DNA of 64,000 nucleotides from Denitratisoma sp. DHT3 (GTDB lineage Bacteria; Pseudomonadota; Gammaproteobacteria; Burkholderiales; Rhodocyclaceae), in contig NZ_CP020914.1 of the NCBI RefSeq assembly GCF_007833355.1, positions 3,520,047 through 3,584,046 of the forward strand, in the 5' to 3' direction. The position numbers were made by a program, and so were the translations under genes. The notes beneath the pieces are model-generated. The model was not told the origin of the DNA. It did not search any database and was given only the letters and a program-made list of their open reading frames with translations. Positions 26,445-34,681 of this stretch are shown one piece after another. Position 1 is the stretch's first letter. Each line of letters opens with the position of its first letter.

Positions 26445-27533
26445 ATGAGTACCCTGTTCGACCCCATCAAGATTGGCGACATCGCCTTGTCCAACCGCAT
26501 TGCCATGGCCCCCCTGACCCGGAACAAGGCCATCGCAGGCAATCTGGCCAATCCTCTGGCCGTGGAGCACTACCGTCAGCGTGCCACTGCCGGCCTGATC
26601 ATTGCCGAGGGGGCGCCCATCAGTGCCATGGCCCAGGGCTATCTGGATACACCGGGCATCCATACGCCCGAGCAGGTGGCGGCCTGGCGCAAGGTCACGG
26701 ACGCAGTTCATGCCGAGGGAGGCCGTATCGTGGTCCAACTCTGGCATGTGGGACGCATCTCCCATGTGTCGCTGCTGCCAGACGGCGCCTCACCGGTATC
26801 CTCCAGCAACCAGTGCCCGACTACCCAGACCTTTACCCGCGAAGGCTTCATCCAGGTTTCAGCGCCCCGGGCCCTGCGGGATGACGAATTGCCCGGCCTG
26901 ATTGCGGACTATCGCCATGGGGCTCGCTGCGCCATGGAAGCCGGCTTCGACGGGGTCGAAGTGCATTCTGCCAATACCTATCTGCTGGAACAGTTCCTGC
27001 GCGACAGTGTCAATGAACGCAGTGGTCCCTACGGCGGCAGCATTGCCAACCGGGCCCGCCTGTTGGTGGAAGTGATGCAGGCGGTATGCCAGGAAATTGG
27101 CGCAGGTCGCACCGGTGTGCGCCTGAGCCCCATGACCACCTCCAACAACACACCGCGCGACAGCGATCCGCAAGCCTTGTATGGCTACGTGGTGGACCAG
27201 CTGGCGCCGCTGGGATTGGCATATCTCCATATCATCGAGGGCGAGACCGGTGGTGCGCGGCATCCGGAGAATGCACCGCGCTTCGATTATGGGGCGCTCC
27301 GTCGTCGCTTTCCTGGCGCCTGGATGGTCAACAATGGCTACACCCGGGCTGAAGCACTGGAAGCGGTTGCATCGGGCCGGGCCGACATGGTCTCCTTCGG
27401 CCGCCCCTTCGTCAGCAATCCGGACCTGGTCCGCCGGCTGCGCGAGGACGCACCGCTCACCCCCTTGCTGACAGACAAGCTCTATGGAGGCGGTGCCGAA
27501 GGTTATATCGACTATCCCTTCCTGGCCGACTGA
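26445..27533 (+). CDS. NADH:flavin oxidoreductase, old yellow enzyme family
   Basis: A 362-residue FMN-dependent TIM-barrel ene-reductase. Recognisable elements are NRIAMAPLTRNKA near the N-terminus, QLWHVGR (98-104), and the substrate-binding pair His174/Asn177 with Tyr179 (VHSANTYLLEQFL). SFGRPFVSNPDLVRRL lies near the C-terminus. Members such as NemA and 2-cyclohexenone reductase reduce activated C=C bonds; a steroid-type enone is a reasonable candidate here but is inferred. GGAG lies 8-11 nt before the ATG. It is 50 bp downstream of the GAPDH-like gene, probably in the same transcript. Confidence 0.93.
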   Translation: MSTLFDPIKIGDIALSNRIAMAPLTRNKAIAGNLANPLAVEHYRQRATAGLIIAEGAPISAMAQGYLDTPGIHTPEQVAAWRKVTDAVHAEGGRIVVQLWHVGRISHVSLLPDGASPVSSSNQCPTTQTFTREGFIQVSAPRALRDDELPGLIADYRHGARCAMEAGFDGVEVHSANTYLLEQFLRDSVNERSGPYGGSIANRARLLVEVMQAVCQEIGAGRTGVRLSPMTTSNNTPRDSDPQALYGYVVDQLAPLGLAYLHIIEGETGGARHPENAPRFDYGALRRRFPGAWMVNNGYTRAEALEAVASGRADMVSFGRPFVSNPDLVRRLREDAPLTPLLTDKLYGGGAEGYIDYPFLAD

Positions 27534-27571
27534 CCGGGTCATCGGCCTCGCCGATCTTTCCGGCCAACATT

Positions 27572-28675
27572 TCAGCAGTCTGCCGTCCCCGGCAAAGCCG
27601 GGGACGGTGGTGTATCCGCACTCGGGGAAGACTGAGTCCGATAAGCGTCCGGTGATTGGCCGGTCCACAAGCGGAAAGCGCGACGGAAGGCACGAGCGTC
27701 ACTGAAGCCGAGCCGTGTCGCCACATCGGCGACCTTGAGCCGGAACTCGGGGGCCAGGAGTTCCACCGCCAGATCACGGCGACAGCGCTCCTTGATCTCG
27801 CCCAGGCTGATGTGCTCCTCCGCGAGGCGGCGACGGAAGGTGGCGCTGCTGATGTTGAAGAAGCTGGCGAACTGGGTCAGGGTCGGAATCGCCTCGCCGC
27901 GAGCCAGTTGCGTGGCAATCAGATGTTCGACGGCCTCGGCGAACTGGCCGCTGGCTCTCGGGTCCCGCATCAGGTCGAAGGGGAACACGCTCAGCAGTTC
28001 CACCAGTCGCTGGTAGCTGCGCACCACCGGCTTGGATAGATATTGGGACGGAAAGCGGAAATGGTTACCCGTCTGGTTGTAGAGGATCGGATGGTGGAAC
28101 AGGCGCAGCAGGGTTTCCTTGTTGCCCCGGTTTTCGTAGGTAACGCCGTAACCGGAGATCGGAATCGGCTCGCCGATCAACCAGCTGAACAGGCGATGAT
28201 AGAAGGACAGCCCCGTCAGATCGGCCAACAGACCGCTGGTGCTGTGGGGAAGCCTCAGAGTATCCATATGGAAAACGGCGGCCTCACCGGCAACCTCCAG
28301 GGAAAGCTCTGCGGCTCGCCCCCCCAGCATGGCGCAGAAGCGTGCGGCCCGTTGAATCACCTGTTCCAGATTTTCGCAGTTGATCACGCAGTAGCAAAGC
28401 ATATCCACTTCGTCCTTGTTCATCGGGGGCAGGTTGCGCTCCCGATTGGCATGGTCCGAGAGGACAGTGATGCATTCCCGGTAGATCAGGATGAAATGAC
28501 GATCCGAAATCGTCGGTATCCGGCCTTTCTGGAGATCCGCCAAGGAGAATGGCAGACGCAGCCGGGCCAGGATCTTCACCGGGTCCTCGCCGATGGCAGC
28601 AGTGTCCTGCAGCAGCGTCAGGGCGAAATCTGCTGAGACCGACTGGGGAGATCTGTGTGCCGTAGGGATACTCAT
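27572..28675 (-). CDS. AraC-family transcriptional regulator (second paralog)
   Basis: A 367-residue paralog of the regulator at 21612-22658. It shares the segment DVDMLCYCVINCENLEQVIQ in the effector domain and a C-terminal double helix-turn-helix (LTQFASFFNISSATFRRRLAEE; VADVATRLGFSDARAFRRAFRLWTG). The last 15 or so codons lie in a perfect 11-bp hairpin (27583-27593 and 27597-27607) that may act as a transcript end structure. It is divergent from the PMP-dehydratase-like gene, with operator copy C between them. The two AraC proteins may recognise the same sites with different effectors; this is inference. Confidence 0.92.
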   Translation of the reverse strand: MSIPTAHRSPQSVSADFALTLLQDTAAIGEDPVKILARLRLPFSLADLQKGRIPTISDRHFILIYRECITVLSDHANRERNLPPMNKDEVDMLCYCVINCENLEQVIQRAARFCAMLGGRAAELSLEVAGEAAVFHMDTLRLPHSTSGLLADLTGLSFYHRLFSWLIGEPIPISGYGVTYENRGNKETLLRLFHHPILYNQTGNHFRFPSQYLSKPVVRSYQRLVELLSVFPFDLMRDPRASGQFAEAVEHLIATQLARGEAIPTLTQFASFFNISSATFRRRLAEEHISLGEIKERCRRDLAVELLAPEFRLKVADVATRLGFSDARAFRRAFRLWTGQSPDAYRTQSSPSADTPPSPALPGTADC

Positions 28676-28719
28676 AGTGGCGACTATGTTGCATCGAAGA
28701 TATTTTGATTACAAGACAT

Positions 28720-28784
28720 TGAGCACTTTTGTCCCCATATTGTAGTTTTCCGGCCTCGAAGGAAAGAATGGGGCTACGCATAAT
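28720..28784 (+). promoter_or_regulatory. Composite operator/promoter, copy C (upstream of the PMP-dehydratase-like operon)
   Basis: Half-site 1 TGAGCACTTTTGTCCCC (28720-28736) and half-site 2 TGTAGTTTTCCGGCCTC (28741-28757) are 21 bp apart. The -10 hexamer CATAAT (28779-28784) starts 59 bp after the first base. The -10 ends 60 bp before the next start codon. Half-site 2 is the least conserved of the four copies. Confidence 0.72.
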
Positions 28785-28844
28785 TTGCTCACTCGGCACG
28801 GTACTTGGCCGGGCCAATAGACCAGAATACGAAAGGAAGCCAGG

Positions 28845-30065
28845 ATGACAATCGCGAAACGACAAATTCTGTATGGTGGCGCCATGCTCGATCAGAAAGA
28901 GATCGATGCCGTGGTCAATGTGATGAAGACCAGCATGGTGCCCATGGTCAACGTGCAGTCTTTCGAGGCCCGCTGCGCCAAGCTGCTGGGCAAGAAGTAT
29001 GGCGTGATGGTGAACTCCGGCAGTTCGGCCCTGCTGATGGCCATCCGCCTGCTGGATCTGCCTCCCGGCTCCGAGATCATCACCCCCACCCTCACCTTCG
29101 GCACCGATATTTCCGGCATCGTGCTCAACGGCCATGTTCCGGTGCTGGTGGACGTGGAGCCCGATACCTACCAGATCGACATCGACAAGATCGAGCGCAA
29201 CATCACGCCCAAGACCAAGGCCATGCTGATCCCCAACTTGGTGGGCGGTATGCCCGACTGGGACCGGCTGCGGGCAATCGCCGACAAGCACGGGCTGAAG
29301 CTGATCGAAGACAGCTGCGATACCCTGGGCGGCACCTACCGCGGCCGGCCTGCCGGTGAGCGCTCCGACATCAGCGTTACCAGCTTTTCCATCTTCCATA
29401 TCATCACCTGCCTGGGCAACGGCGGCCTGGTGGCGATCAATGACGAGAAGCTGTGGGATCGCGCCCTGATGCTGCGCAACTGGGGCCGTTCTTCCGAGAA
29501 ATACATGCACGGCACCAAGAAGGGCGACAGCGATGGCCGCTTCCTGGAGAACATCGACGACATCGAGTATGACGGCATGTTCATCTTCGAGGAGATCGCC
29601 TACGGCTTCATCCCCAACGAGGCAGGAGCGGCTTTCGGTCACGAGCAGCTCAACAAGCTGGACGAGTTCACCCGGCTGCGCCAGGAACGCTTCAGCCTCC
29701 ACGCCCAGTACCTGGAAAAGAATTCGGACGTATTCATCAAGGCCCGCGTGCATGATGATGTCTTCACCACCTGGATCTGCTATCCGGTAATGCTGCGGCC
29801 GGAACTGGGCTGGAGCCGGCGCGAACTGCAGATCCATCTGGAAGATGCCGGCATCTTCACCCGGGTGATCTTCTCCGGCCATGCCGCGCGGCAGCCGATG
29901 ATGAAGGGCGTGAATTTCCGCGTCGATCCGGAAGGCTGCCCCAACGCCGACCTGGTGATGCGCAATGGCCTGATGCTGCCCTGCCATCCGACCATGACCG
30001 TCGAGGATTGTCAGTACCTGTATCAGGTGCTGGACGAATTCATCGCCAAGCAACGCGCCAAGTAA
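28845..30065 (+). CDS. DegT/DnrJ/EryC1-fold PLP/PMP enzyme with His in place of the catalytic Lys (RfbH/ColD-like)
   Basis: A 406-residue fold-type I enzyme. The segment EDSCDTLGGTYRGRPAG (155-171) followed by SFSIFHIITCLGNGG (180-194) matches sugar 3-dehydratases such as RfbH/E1 and ColD. In these a His replaces the Schiff-base Lys so the enzyme uses PMP for dehydration rather than transamination. Here that residue is His185. The cysteine-rich GRDCWC-type Fe-S segment of RfbH is absent (NWGRSSEKY instead), which is closer to ColD. No other sugar-nucleotide genes are nearby; the neighbours are redox and catabolic genes, so the substrate is open. AAAGGA lies upstream of the ATG at 28845, and operator copy C lies before it. 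Confidence 0.88.
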   Translation: MTIAKRQILYGGAMLDQKEIDAVVNVMKTSMVPMVNVQSFEARCAKLLGKKYGVMVNSGSSALLMAIRLLDLPPGSEIITPTLTFGTDISGIVLNGHVPVLVDVEPDTYQIDIDKIERNITPKTKAMLIPNLVGGMPDWDRLRAIADKHGLKLIEDSCDTLGGTYRGRPAGERSDISVTSFSIFHIITCLGNGGLVAINDEKLWDRALMLRNWGRSSEKYMHGTKKGDSDGRFLENIDDIEYDGMFIFEEIAYGFIPNEAGAAFGHEQLNKLDEFTRLRQERFSLHAQYLEKNSDVFIKARVHDDVFTTWICYPVMLRPELGWSRRELQIHLEDAGIFTRVIFSGHAARQPMMKGVNFRVDPEGCPNADLVMRNGLMLPCHPTMTVEDCQYLYQVLDEFIAKQRAK

Positions 30066-30086
30066 GCCTTTCGCTGTACTTCAAAT

Positions 30087-30112
30087 GCCCCGGCCCCATG
30101 CCGGGGCTATTT
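30087..30112 (+). terminator. Rho-independent terminator or attenuator after the PMP-enzyme gene
   Basis: GCCCCGGC (30087-30094), a 5-nt loop and GCCGGGGC (30100-30107) are followed by TATTT. It sits 21 bp after the stop of the PMP-enzyme gene. The downstream genes in the same direction may depend on read-through. Confidence 0.7.
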
Positions 30113-30143
30113 GACGTTGTTATCGATTGGAGAATCCTGCGTT

Positions 30144-30614
30144 ATGACGCCCCCTGTTCCCCGGCAATCCCTGTCCCTGGACTTGCCACCGATGGATCAA
30201 TTCTGTCTGGTCGTCCCCGATCTTGATGCAGCACTGGCGCAATATGAACCTTTGTTCGGTCCGTTCATCGTGTTGCGGAATGGGCCTTTCGATTCGGTCT
30301 ATCGGGGACAACCGGCCCGGGTGGAACTGGCAGTCGCCTTTGGTCGTGCTGGCGATATTGAGGTCGAACTGGTGGAGTGGGTGTCGGGCGACACACCGCA
30401 CCGCGACTTTCTTCAGCAGGGACGCCAGGGTGTGCAGCATATCCGCTACCAGGTGGACGATATCGACAACTGGGTGGAGAAAGTCTACCCCTTGGGTTAC
30501 ACACCGGTCTGGACCGGCCACTTCCCCGCCAACGACTATAGCCCTGGGATTTCCTGGTGCTACGTGGAGCGGAAGGACGATCCACTGATGCTCGAGTTCG
30601 TTTGCTCGGGATAA
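30144..30614 (+). CDS. VOC/glyoxalase superfamily protein
   Basis: A 156-residue protein with the paired beta-alpha-beta-beta-beta repeats of the vicinal-oxygen-chelate fold. Examples are MDQFCLVVPDLDAALAQYEPLFG and GVQHIRYQVDDIDNWVEKVYPLGY. The closest pattern is to small lyase/isomerase-like VOC proteins acting on CoA esters or ring compounds; the exact reaction is unknown. ATG 30144 has GGAG about 11 nt upstream; an in-frame ATG at 30111 would overlap the preceding terminator. It is the second gene after operator copy C. Confidence 0.82.
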   Translation: MTPPVPRQSLSLDLPPMDQFCLVVPDLDAALAQYEPLFGPFIVLRNGPFDSVYRGQPARVELAVAFGRAGDIEVELVEWVSGDTPHRDFLQQGRQGVQHIRYQVDDIDNWVEKVYPLGYTPVWTGHFPANDYSPGISWCYVERKDDPLMLEFVCSG

Positions 30615-30702
30615 TTGCGGACAAGCCACCAGGATTCCATTACGATGCGGCCCTGGTCCTTTGGGCTGGACCGCAGCTTTTGCCTGTTAATAAGGATTAG
30701 CC

Positions 30703-31677
30703 ATGTTGCAAAAAATTGCACTCGCCAACACCGATCTCAACGTCAGCCAGCTGTGCCTGGGCACCAACATGTTCGGCACCGCCCAGCCCCTGGACAAGGC
30801 CGGCGAGATTCTGGACACCTTCTTTGCCGGCGGCGGCAATTTCATCGACACCGCCCATTCCTACGGCGACTGGATTCCCGGCATCCCCAACGCTGCCAGC
30901 GAACGCGCCCTGGGCGAGTTGCTGAAGGGCAAGCCCCGGGCCGATTACGTGCTGGCCACCAAGGGCTGCGAGTTCGACTACCGCAAGGGCGACTACGCCA
31001 TGCGGGTCACGCCCGAGTTGCTGACATCGGACCTGATGGCCAGCCTGGAACTATTGGGGACCGGGTTCATCGACCTCTACTGGGTGCACCGGGACGACCC
31101 CAGCCGGCCGGTAAAGGACATCGTCGATGCGCTGATCAGCCACCAGCAGGCCGGACGCATCCGTTACTTCGGCTGTTCCAACTGGAGTGTGGCCCGCATC
31201 CAGGAGGCCCAGCAATACGCCGCCAGCCTGGGCCATGCCGGCTTTGTCGCCTGCCAGCCCATGTGGGGCCTGGCCGAACCCGACCGCACGGCGATGATGA
31301 CCTACGCGCCAGGGGGCTATTACGAGGACGGCTACCAGGTGTTGCACCAGGCGGGCATGACCATGATCCCCTACTCGGGGCAAAGCCGCGGCATCTTCAG
31401 CAAGCTGGCGGCCGGCACGGCCAAGGAGGCCATTTCCCCGGACGTGGCGGCCCTCTATTACCACGACACCAATCTGCGCAAGGTGGATGTGCTGAAAGCC
31501 ATCGCCACCCGCCGCGGTGCCGCGGTCAATGATATCGTGCTCGCCTACCTGACTTCCCAGCCCCTGGCGACGGTGCCCATCATCGGTTGCAGTTCCGCCG
31601 CACAGTTGCGGGAAAGCATTGCCGCTTGCGCGATCCGGCTCGACGCCGAGGAACTGCGCCAACTAAAAGGAGCTTGA
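30703..31677 (+). CDS. Aldo/keto reductase
   Basis: A 324-residue AKR with an intact tetrad: Asp49 and Tyr54 (NFIDTAHSYG), Lys87 (VLATKGCE), His129 (LYWVHRDD). Cofactor-binding residues are near the end (VPIIGCSSAAQLRES). An AAGGA about 7 nt before the ATG supports the start. The stop lies 1 bp before the GMC oxidoreductase start, so the genes are tightly coupled. The reductase could interconvert a ketone and alcohol that the GMC enzyme also acts on; this is inference. Confidence 0.93.
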   Translation: MLQKIALANTDLNVSQLCLGTNMFGTAQPLDKAGEILDTFFAGGGNFIDTAHSYGDWIPGIPNAASERALGELLKGKPRADYVLATKGCEFDYRKGDYAMRVTPELLTSDLMASLELLGTGFIDLYWVHRDDPSRPVKDIVDALISHQQAGRIRYFGCSNWSVARIQEAQQYAASLGHAGFVACQPMWGLAEPDRTAMMTYAPGGYYEDGYQVLHQAGMTMIPYSGQSRGIFSKLAAGTAKEAISPDVAALYYHDTNLRKVDVLKAIATRRGAAVNDIVLAYLTSQPLATVPIIGCSSAAQLRESIAACAIRLDAEELRQLKGA

Positions 31678-31678
31678 T

Positions 31679-33294
31679 ATGGCGGAGCGCCGCCGCAAAA
31701 TTTTCGATGTCTGCGTGATCGGCACCGGCGCCGGCGGCGGCGTGATGATCGACGAACTGACCCATGCCGGCATGTCGGTGGTGGCCCTGGAGCGGGGCCC
31801 CCGTCTGGGGCCGGGGGAGTTCATGGGCCATGACGAACTGACCAACATCATCCGCGCCACCGGCTTCGCGCCGAAGCTGAAGGAAACCTTGCGCCAGACG
31901 GAGGGCGAGACCGCCCAGCCACGGCATTTTTCGATGATCGGGCAATGCGTCGGCGGCAGTAACGTGCATTGGGGTGCGATGGCCTGGCGCCTGCGCCCCG
32001 ACGACTTCAAGGTGCTCAGTCACGACGGTCCCATGGCCGGCGCCAGTCTCGCCGACTGGCCGGTGGACGCAACCGAGATGGCCCCCTGGTACGAAAAGGC
32101 CGAGGCTGCCTACGGCGTCGCCGGCGGGGCGGTGCATAACGCCCTGCAGCCAGGCAAGCATTACCCCAACCCGCCCCATCCCCGGCGCAGCGGCAGCCCG
32201 GTATTTGAAGCCGGGGTGAAGAAAATGGGCTATGCGCCGTTCCAGATTCCCCTGGCGGTGAACAGCCGGCCCTACCGCAACCGGGCAGCCTGCACCAACA
32301 GCGGCATGTGCGTGATGTTCGGCTGCCCGGTCCATGCCAAGGCCTCGCCCCTGTCGGTGGGACTGCCCCGAGCCCAGGCCACGGGCCGGCTGGACCTGAG
32401 ATCGGAAGCGATGGTCCATGAACTGGTGCTGGACGAGGCCGGGCGCATCAAGGCCGCCCGCTACCTGGATGCCCAGGGGCGCCAGCACGAAGTGCGGGCC
32501 CGGCAATTCATCCTGGCTGGCGGCAGTCTGGGTTCCGCCCATCTGCTCCTGATGTCCCGCTCCGGGCGCTTCGCCAATGGCCTGGCCAACGGCAGCGGCC
32601 TGGTGGGGCGCAACCTGATGTACCACGTGCTGCCCGCCGTCTATTACCGGCACCAGACCGTGACCCGGGGCTGGCTGGGCCCCCTGGCAGGACAGGCCGT
32701 CGATGACCTCCACGCCAGCGATCCCGCCCGCGGCTTCGTACGGGGCGCGGTGATCACCGAGGCTTATCCGACGACCCCCGTCGTCTATGCCACCAGCGCC
32801 GGCAATGCCTGGGGGGGGCGTTGAAGGACTATCTGCGCCAGTTCCAGCAGGTCCATGCCCTGATCGCCATCGGCGAGGATCTGCCGGTCCATGGCAATCA
32901 GGTGGACCTCGATCCCACCCACAAGGACGAGCACGGCCTGCCGGTGTGGCGCATCACCCATGCCTACCATCCCAACGACCTCAAGCTGAAGGCCTACTAC
33001 GAGCGGAAGATGCAGGAGATCGCCCAAGCCGCCGGCGCCGAGAAGAGCTGGGTGGTGGACATGACCCAGGGCAGCACCGGCCACCTGATGGGCACCTGCC
33101 GCATGGGCGACGATCCGGAAAAATCGGTGCTCAACCGCTGGTGCCGCAGCCACGAGGTGGACAACCTGTGGGTGGTGGATGGCAGTTGCTTCCCCACTTC
33201 CGGCGGCTACAACCCGACCCTGACCATCGTCGCCAACGCCTACCGCGTGGCCGACCACTTCGTGCGCGAAGCGCGCCGAATGAATCTGAGGTAA
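31679..33294 (+). pseudogene. GMC-family FAD oxidoreductase (gluconate/glucose dehydrogenase-like), frameshifted at a G8 run
   Basis: Two frames (31679-32824 and from about 32821 to 33294) together give an enzyme of about 538 residues. The first holds the FAD motif GTGAGGG (15-21), GGSNVHWG and a cysteine group Cys205, Cys211, Cys216. That group aligns with the putative 3Fe-4S ligands of FAD-glucose/fructose dehydrogenase catalytic subunits. The second holds GTCRMGDDPEKSV and the C-terminal NPTLTIVANAYRVAD with the usual His/Asn region. The break is exactly at a run of eight G (32811-32818); one more G would restore the frame (NAWGGALKDYL). It forms an operon with the aldo/keto reductase upstream and the small subunit downstream. 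It may be inactive, phase-variable or a sequencing error. Confidence 0.85.
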
Positions 33295-33298
33295 GCCC

Positions 33299-33928
33299 AT
33301 GGAACAAGCGACCCGCCGCGACTTCATCAAGGCCCTGGGCGTCTGCCTGGTGGCGACCAACATTCCTCGCCCCCTGACCGCATTGGCGGCCGCCCGCAAC
33401 AAGGGGCCCGTCAGCCTCGATGCCGGAGAGTGGCGCTGCGTCGAGGCGATCTGCGCCGAACTGATCCCCACCGACCACGACCCGGGCGCCACCGAGGCCG
33501 GCTGCGTGAATTTCATCGACAAGGCGCTTGCCGCCGAGGATGCCGCCGCACTGCCGCTGTACCGGGCGGCGCTGGCCGACATCGACAAGCTGTGCCGCCA
33601 GGCCCACGGCCAGCCCTTCGCCGAACTGGAGTCCGCCCAGCGGCAGAGGATTCTCGCCGCCATGGAGCAGGGCGCCCTGGCCGGCTGGGGCCTGGCGATG
33701 GTCCGCCCCCAGGACTTCTTCGCCACGATCCGCTTTCACGCGCTGCTGGGCTTCATCGCCGATCCCAGGTACGGCGGCAACCAGGATTACGTCGGCTGGA
33801 AGCTGATGGGTTTCCCCGGCCCCCTGCACCAGGTCGGCGGCGTGACGCCGGAACAGATGCTGGGCGAGAAGCCGGTGATCCCGGTCTGGGAGGCCGCACC
33901 CGGCCACGGTCAGCACCACGGCGGCTGA
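33299..33928 (+). CDS. Gluconate 2-dehydrogenase subunit 3 family protein
   Basis: A 209-residue small subunit with a twin-arginine-like signal (TRRDFIKALGVCLVATNIPRP) and the family core (EWRCVEAICAELIPTDHDPGATEAGCVNFID; GFPGPLHQVGG). It ends in a His-rich tail (GHGQHHGG). In homologous FAD dehydrogenases this subunit escorts the GMC catalytic subunit through the Tat system. The catalytic gene 5 bp upstream has no signal of its own, which fits hitchhiking export to the periplasm. No cytochrome subunit is seen in the window. Confidence 0.9.
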   Translation: MEQATRRDFIKALGVCLVATNIPRPLTALAAARNKGPVSLDAGEWRCVEAICAELIPTDHDPGATEAGCVNFIDKALAAEDAAALPLYRAALADIDKLCRQAHGQPFAELESAQRQRILAAMEQGALAGWGLAMVRPQDFFATIRFHALLGFIADPRYGGNQDYVGWKLMGFPGPLHQVGGVTPEQMLGEKPVIPVWEAAPGHGQHHGG

Positions 33929-33983
33929 ACACCGCCGGCCTGCGGGGGCCGTTTCGTTACCGTCGCCTCAAGGTGTGCAGTGC

Positions 33984-34649
33984 CTAGAACTTGATGTTGC
34001 AGGGCGCGGCAAGGCCGCCGCAGAGGAAGTCGACCAGATTCTCGATGCGGTCCCATTTCTGCCGTTCGCCTTCGCGGCCCTCGGCGCAGGTGGCGAACAG
34101 ATCGGGGTCCGCCAGCGTCTGCAGCAAGCCGTGGGCCATCGGGAAGATGCGCCATTCCAGGGCATCAGGCGGCAGGTGCGGCAGGGCGCGGCAGAGCAGT
34201 TGGAACACGATGCCGCGGTTCTGGCCGACGTATTGATTCGAGACCCGGCTCAGCACCGGGTTGTGGTCGCTGTAGAGCCGCGCCAGCAGGCGGACATAGT
34301 TGAGGCCGGTCTTTCCTTCCTCGATCAGCTTGCGGGCCAGCGGAACCACGATGGCATCGACGATGGCGCGCACGGTGACGTCGGGCTGCTGCTGCAATTG
34401 CAGCAGTATCTTCTTTCGCTCCTCCATCAGGGGTTGCATGTGTTGCTGCAGCAAGGCCTCGACCACGCCTTCCAGGTTGCCGAAGTGGTAGTGAAGTATG
34501 CTGGCGCTGACGCCCGCGGCCTGGTTGATGCTGCGGGTGGAGACGCCGTCCACGCCGTGGATGGCGATCAGTTCCTGGGCGGCGCGCAGGATCAGTTCCC
34601 GCGCTTCGCCCTTGACGGTCTTGCTGGTTTTCGGCTTGGTTCCGGTCAT
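33984..34649 (-). CDS. TetR-family transcriptional regulator
   Basis: A 221-residue regulator. The N-terminal helix-turn-helix is clear (ARELILRAAQELIAIHGVDGVSTRSINQAAGVSASILHYHFGNLEGVVEALL), followed by a variable helical ligand-binding domain. The gene is last in the minus-strand series TonB receptor, two sulfatases, DUF1254 protein and TetR. It begins 32 bp after the DUF1254 stop, so it may control that set. The ligand is unknown. Confidence 0.92.
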   Translation of the reverse strand: MTGTKPKTSKTVKGEARELILRAAQELIAIHGVDGVSTRSINQAAGVSASILHYHFGNLEGVVEALLQQHMQPLMEERKKILLQLQQQPDVTVRAIVDAIVVPLARKLIEEGKTGLNYVRLLARLYSDHNPVLSRVSNQYVGQNRGIVFQLLCRALPHLPPDALEWRIFPMAHGLLQTLADPDLFATCAEGREGERQKWDRIENLVDFLCGGLAAPCNIKF

Positions 34650-34681
34650 CGTGATTGGCGGGCGGTGGCAATGCCGTCATT

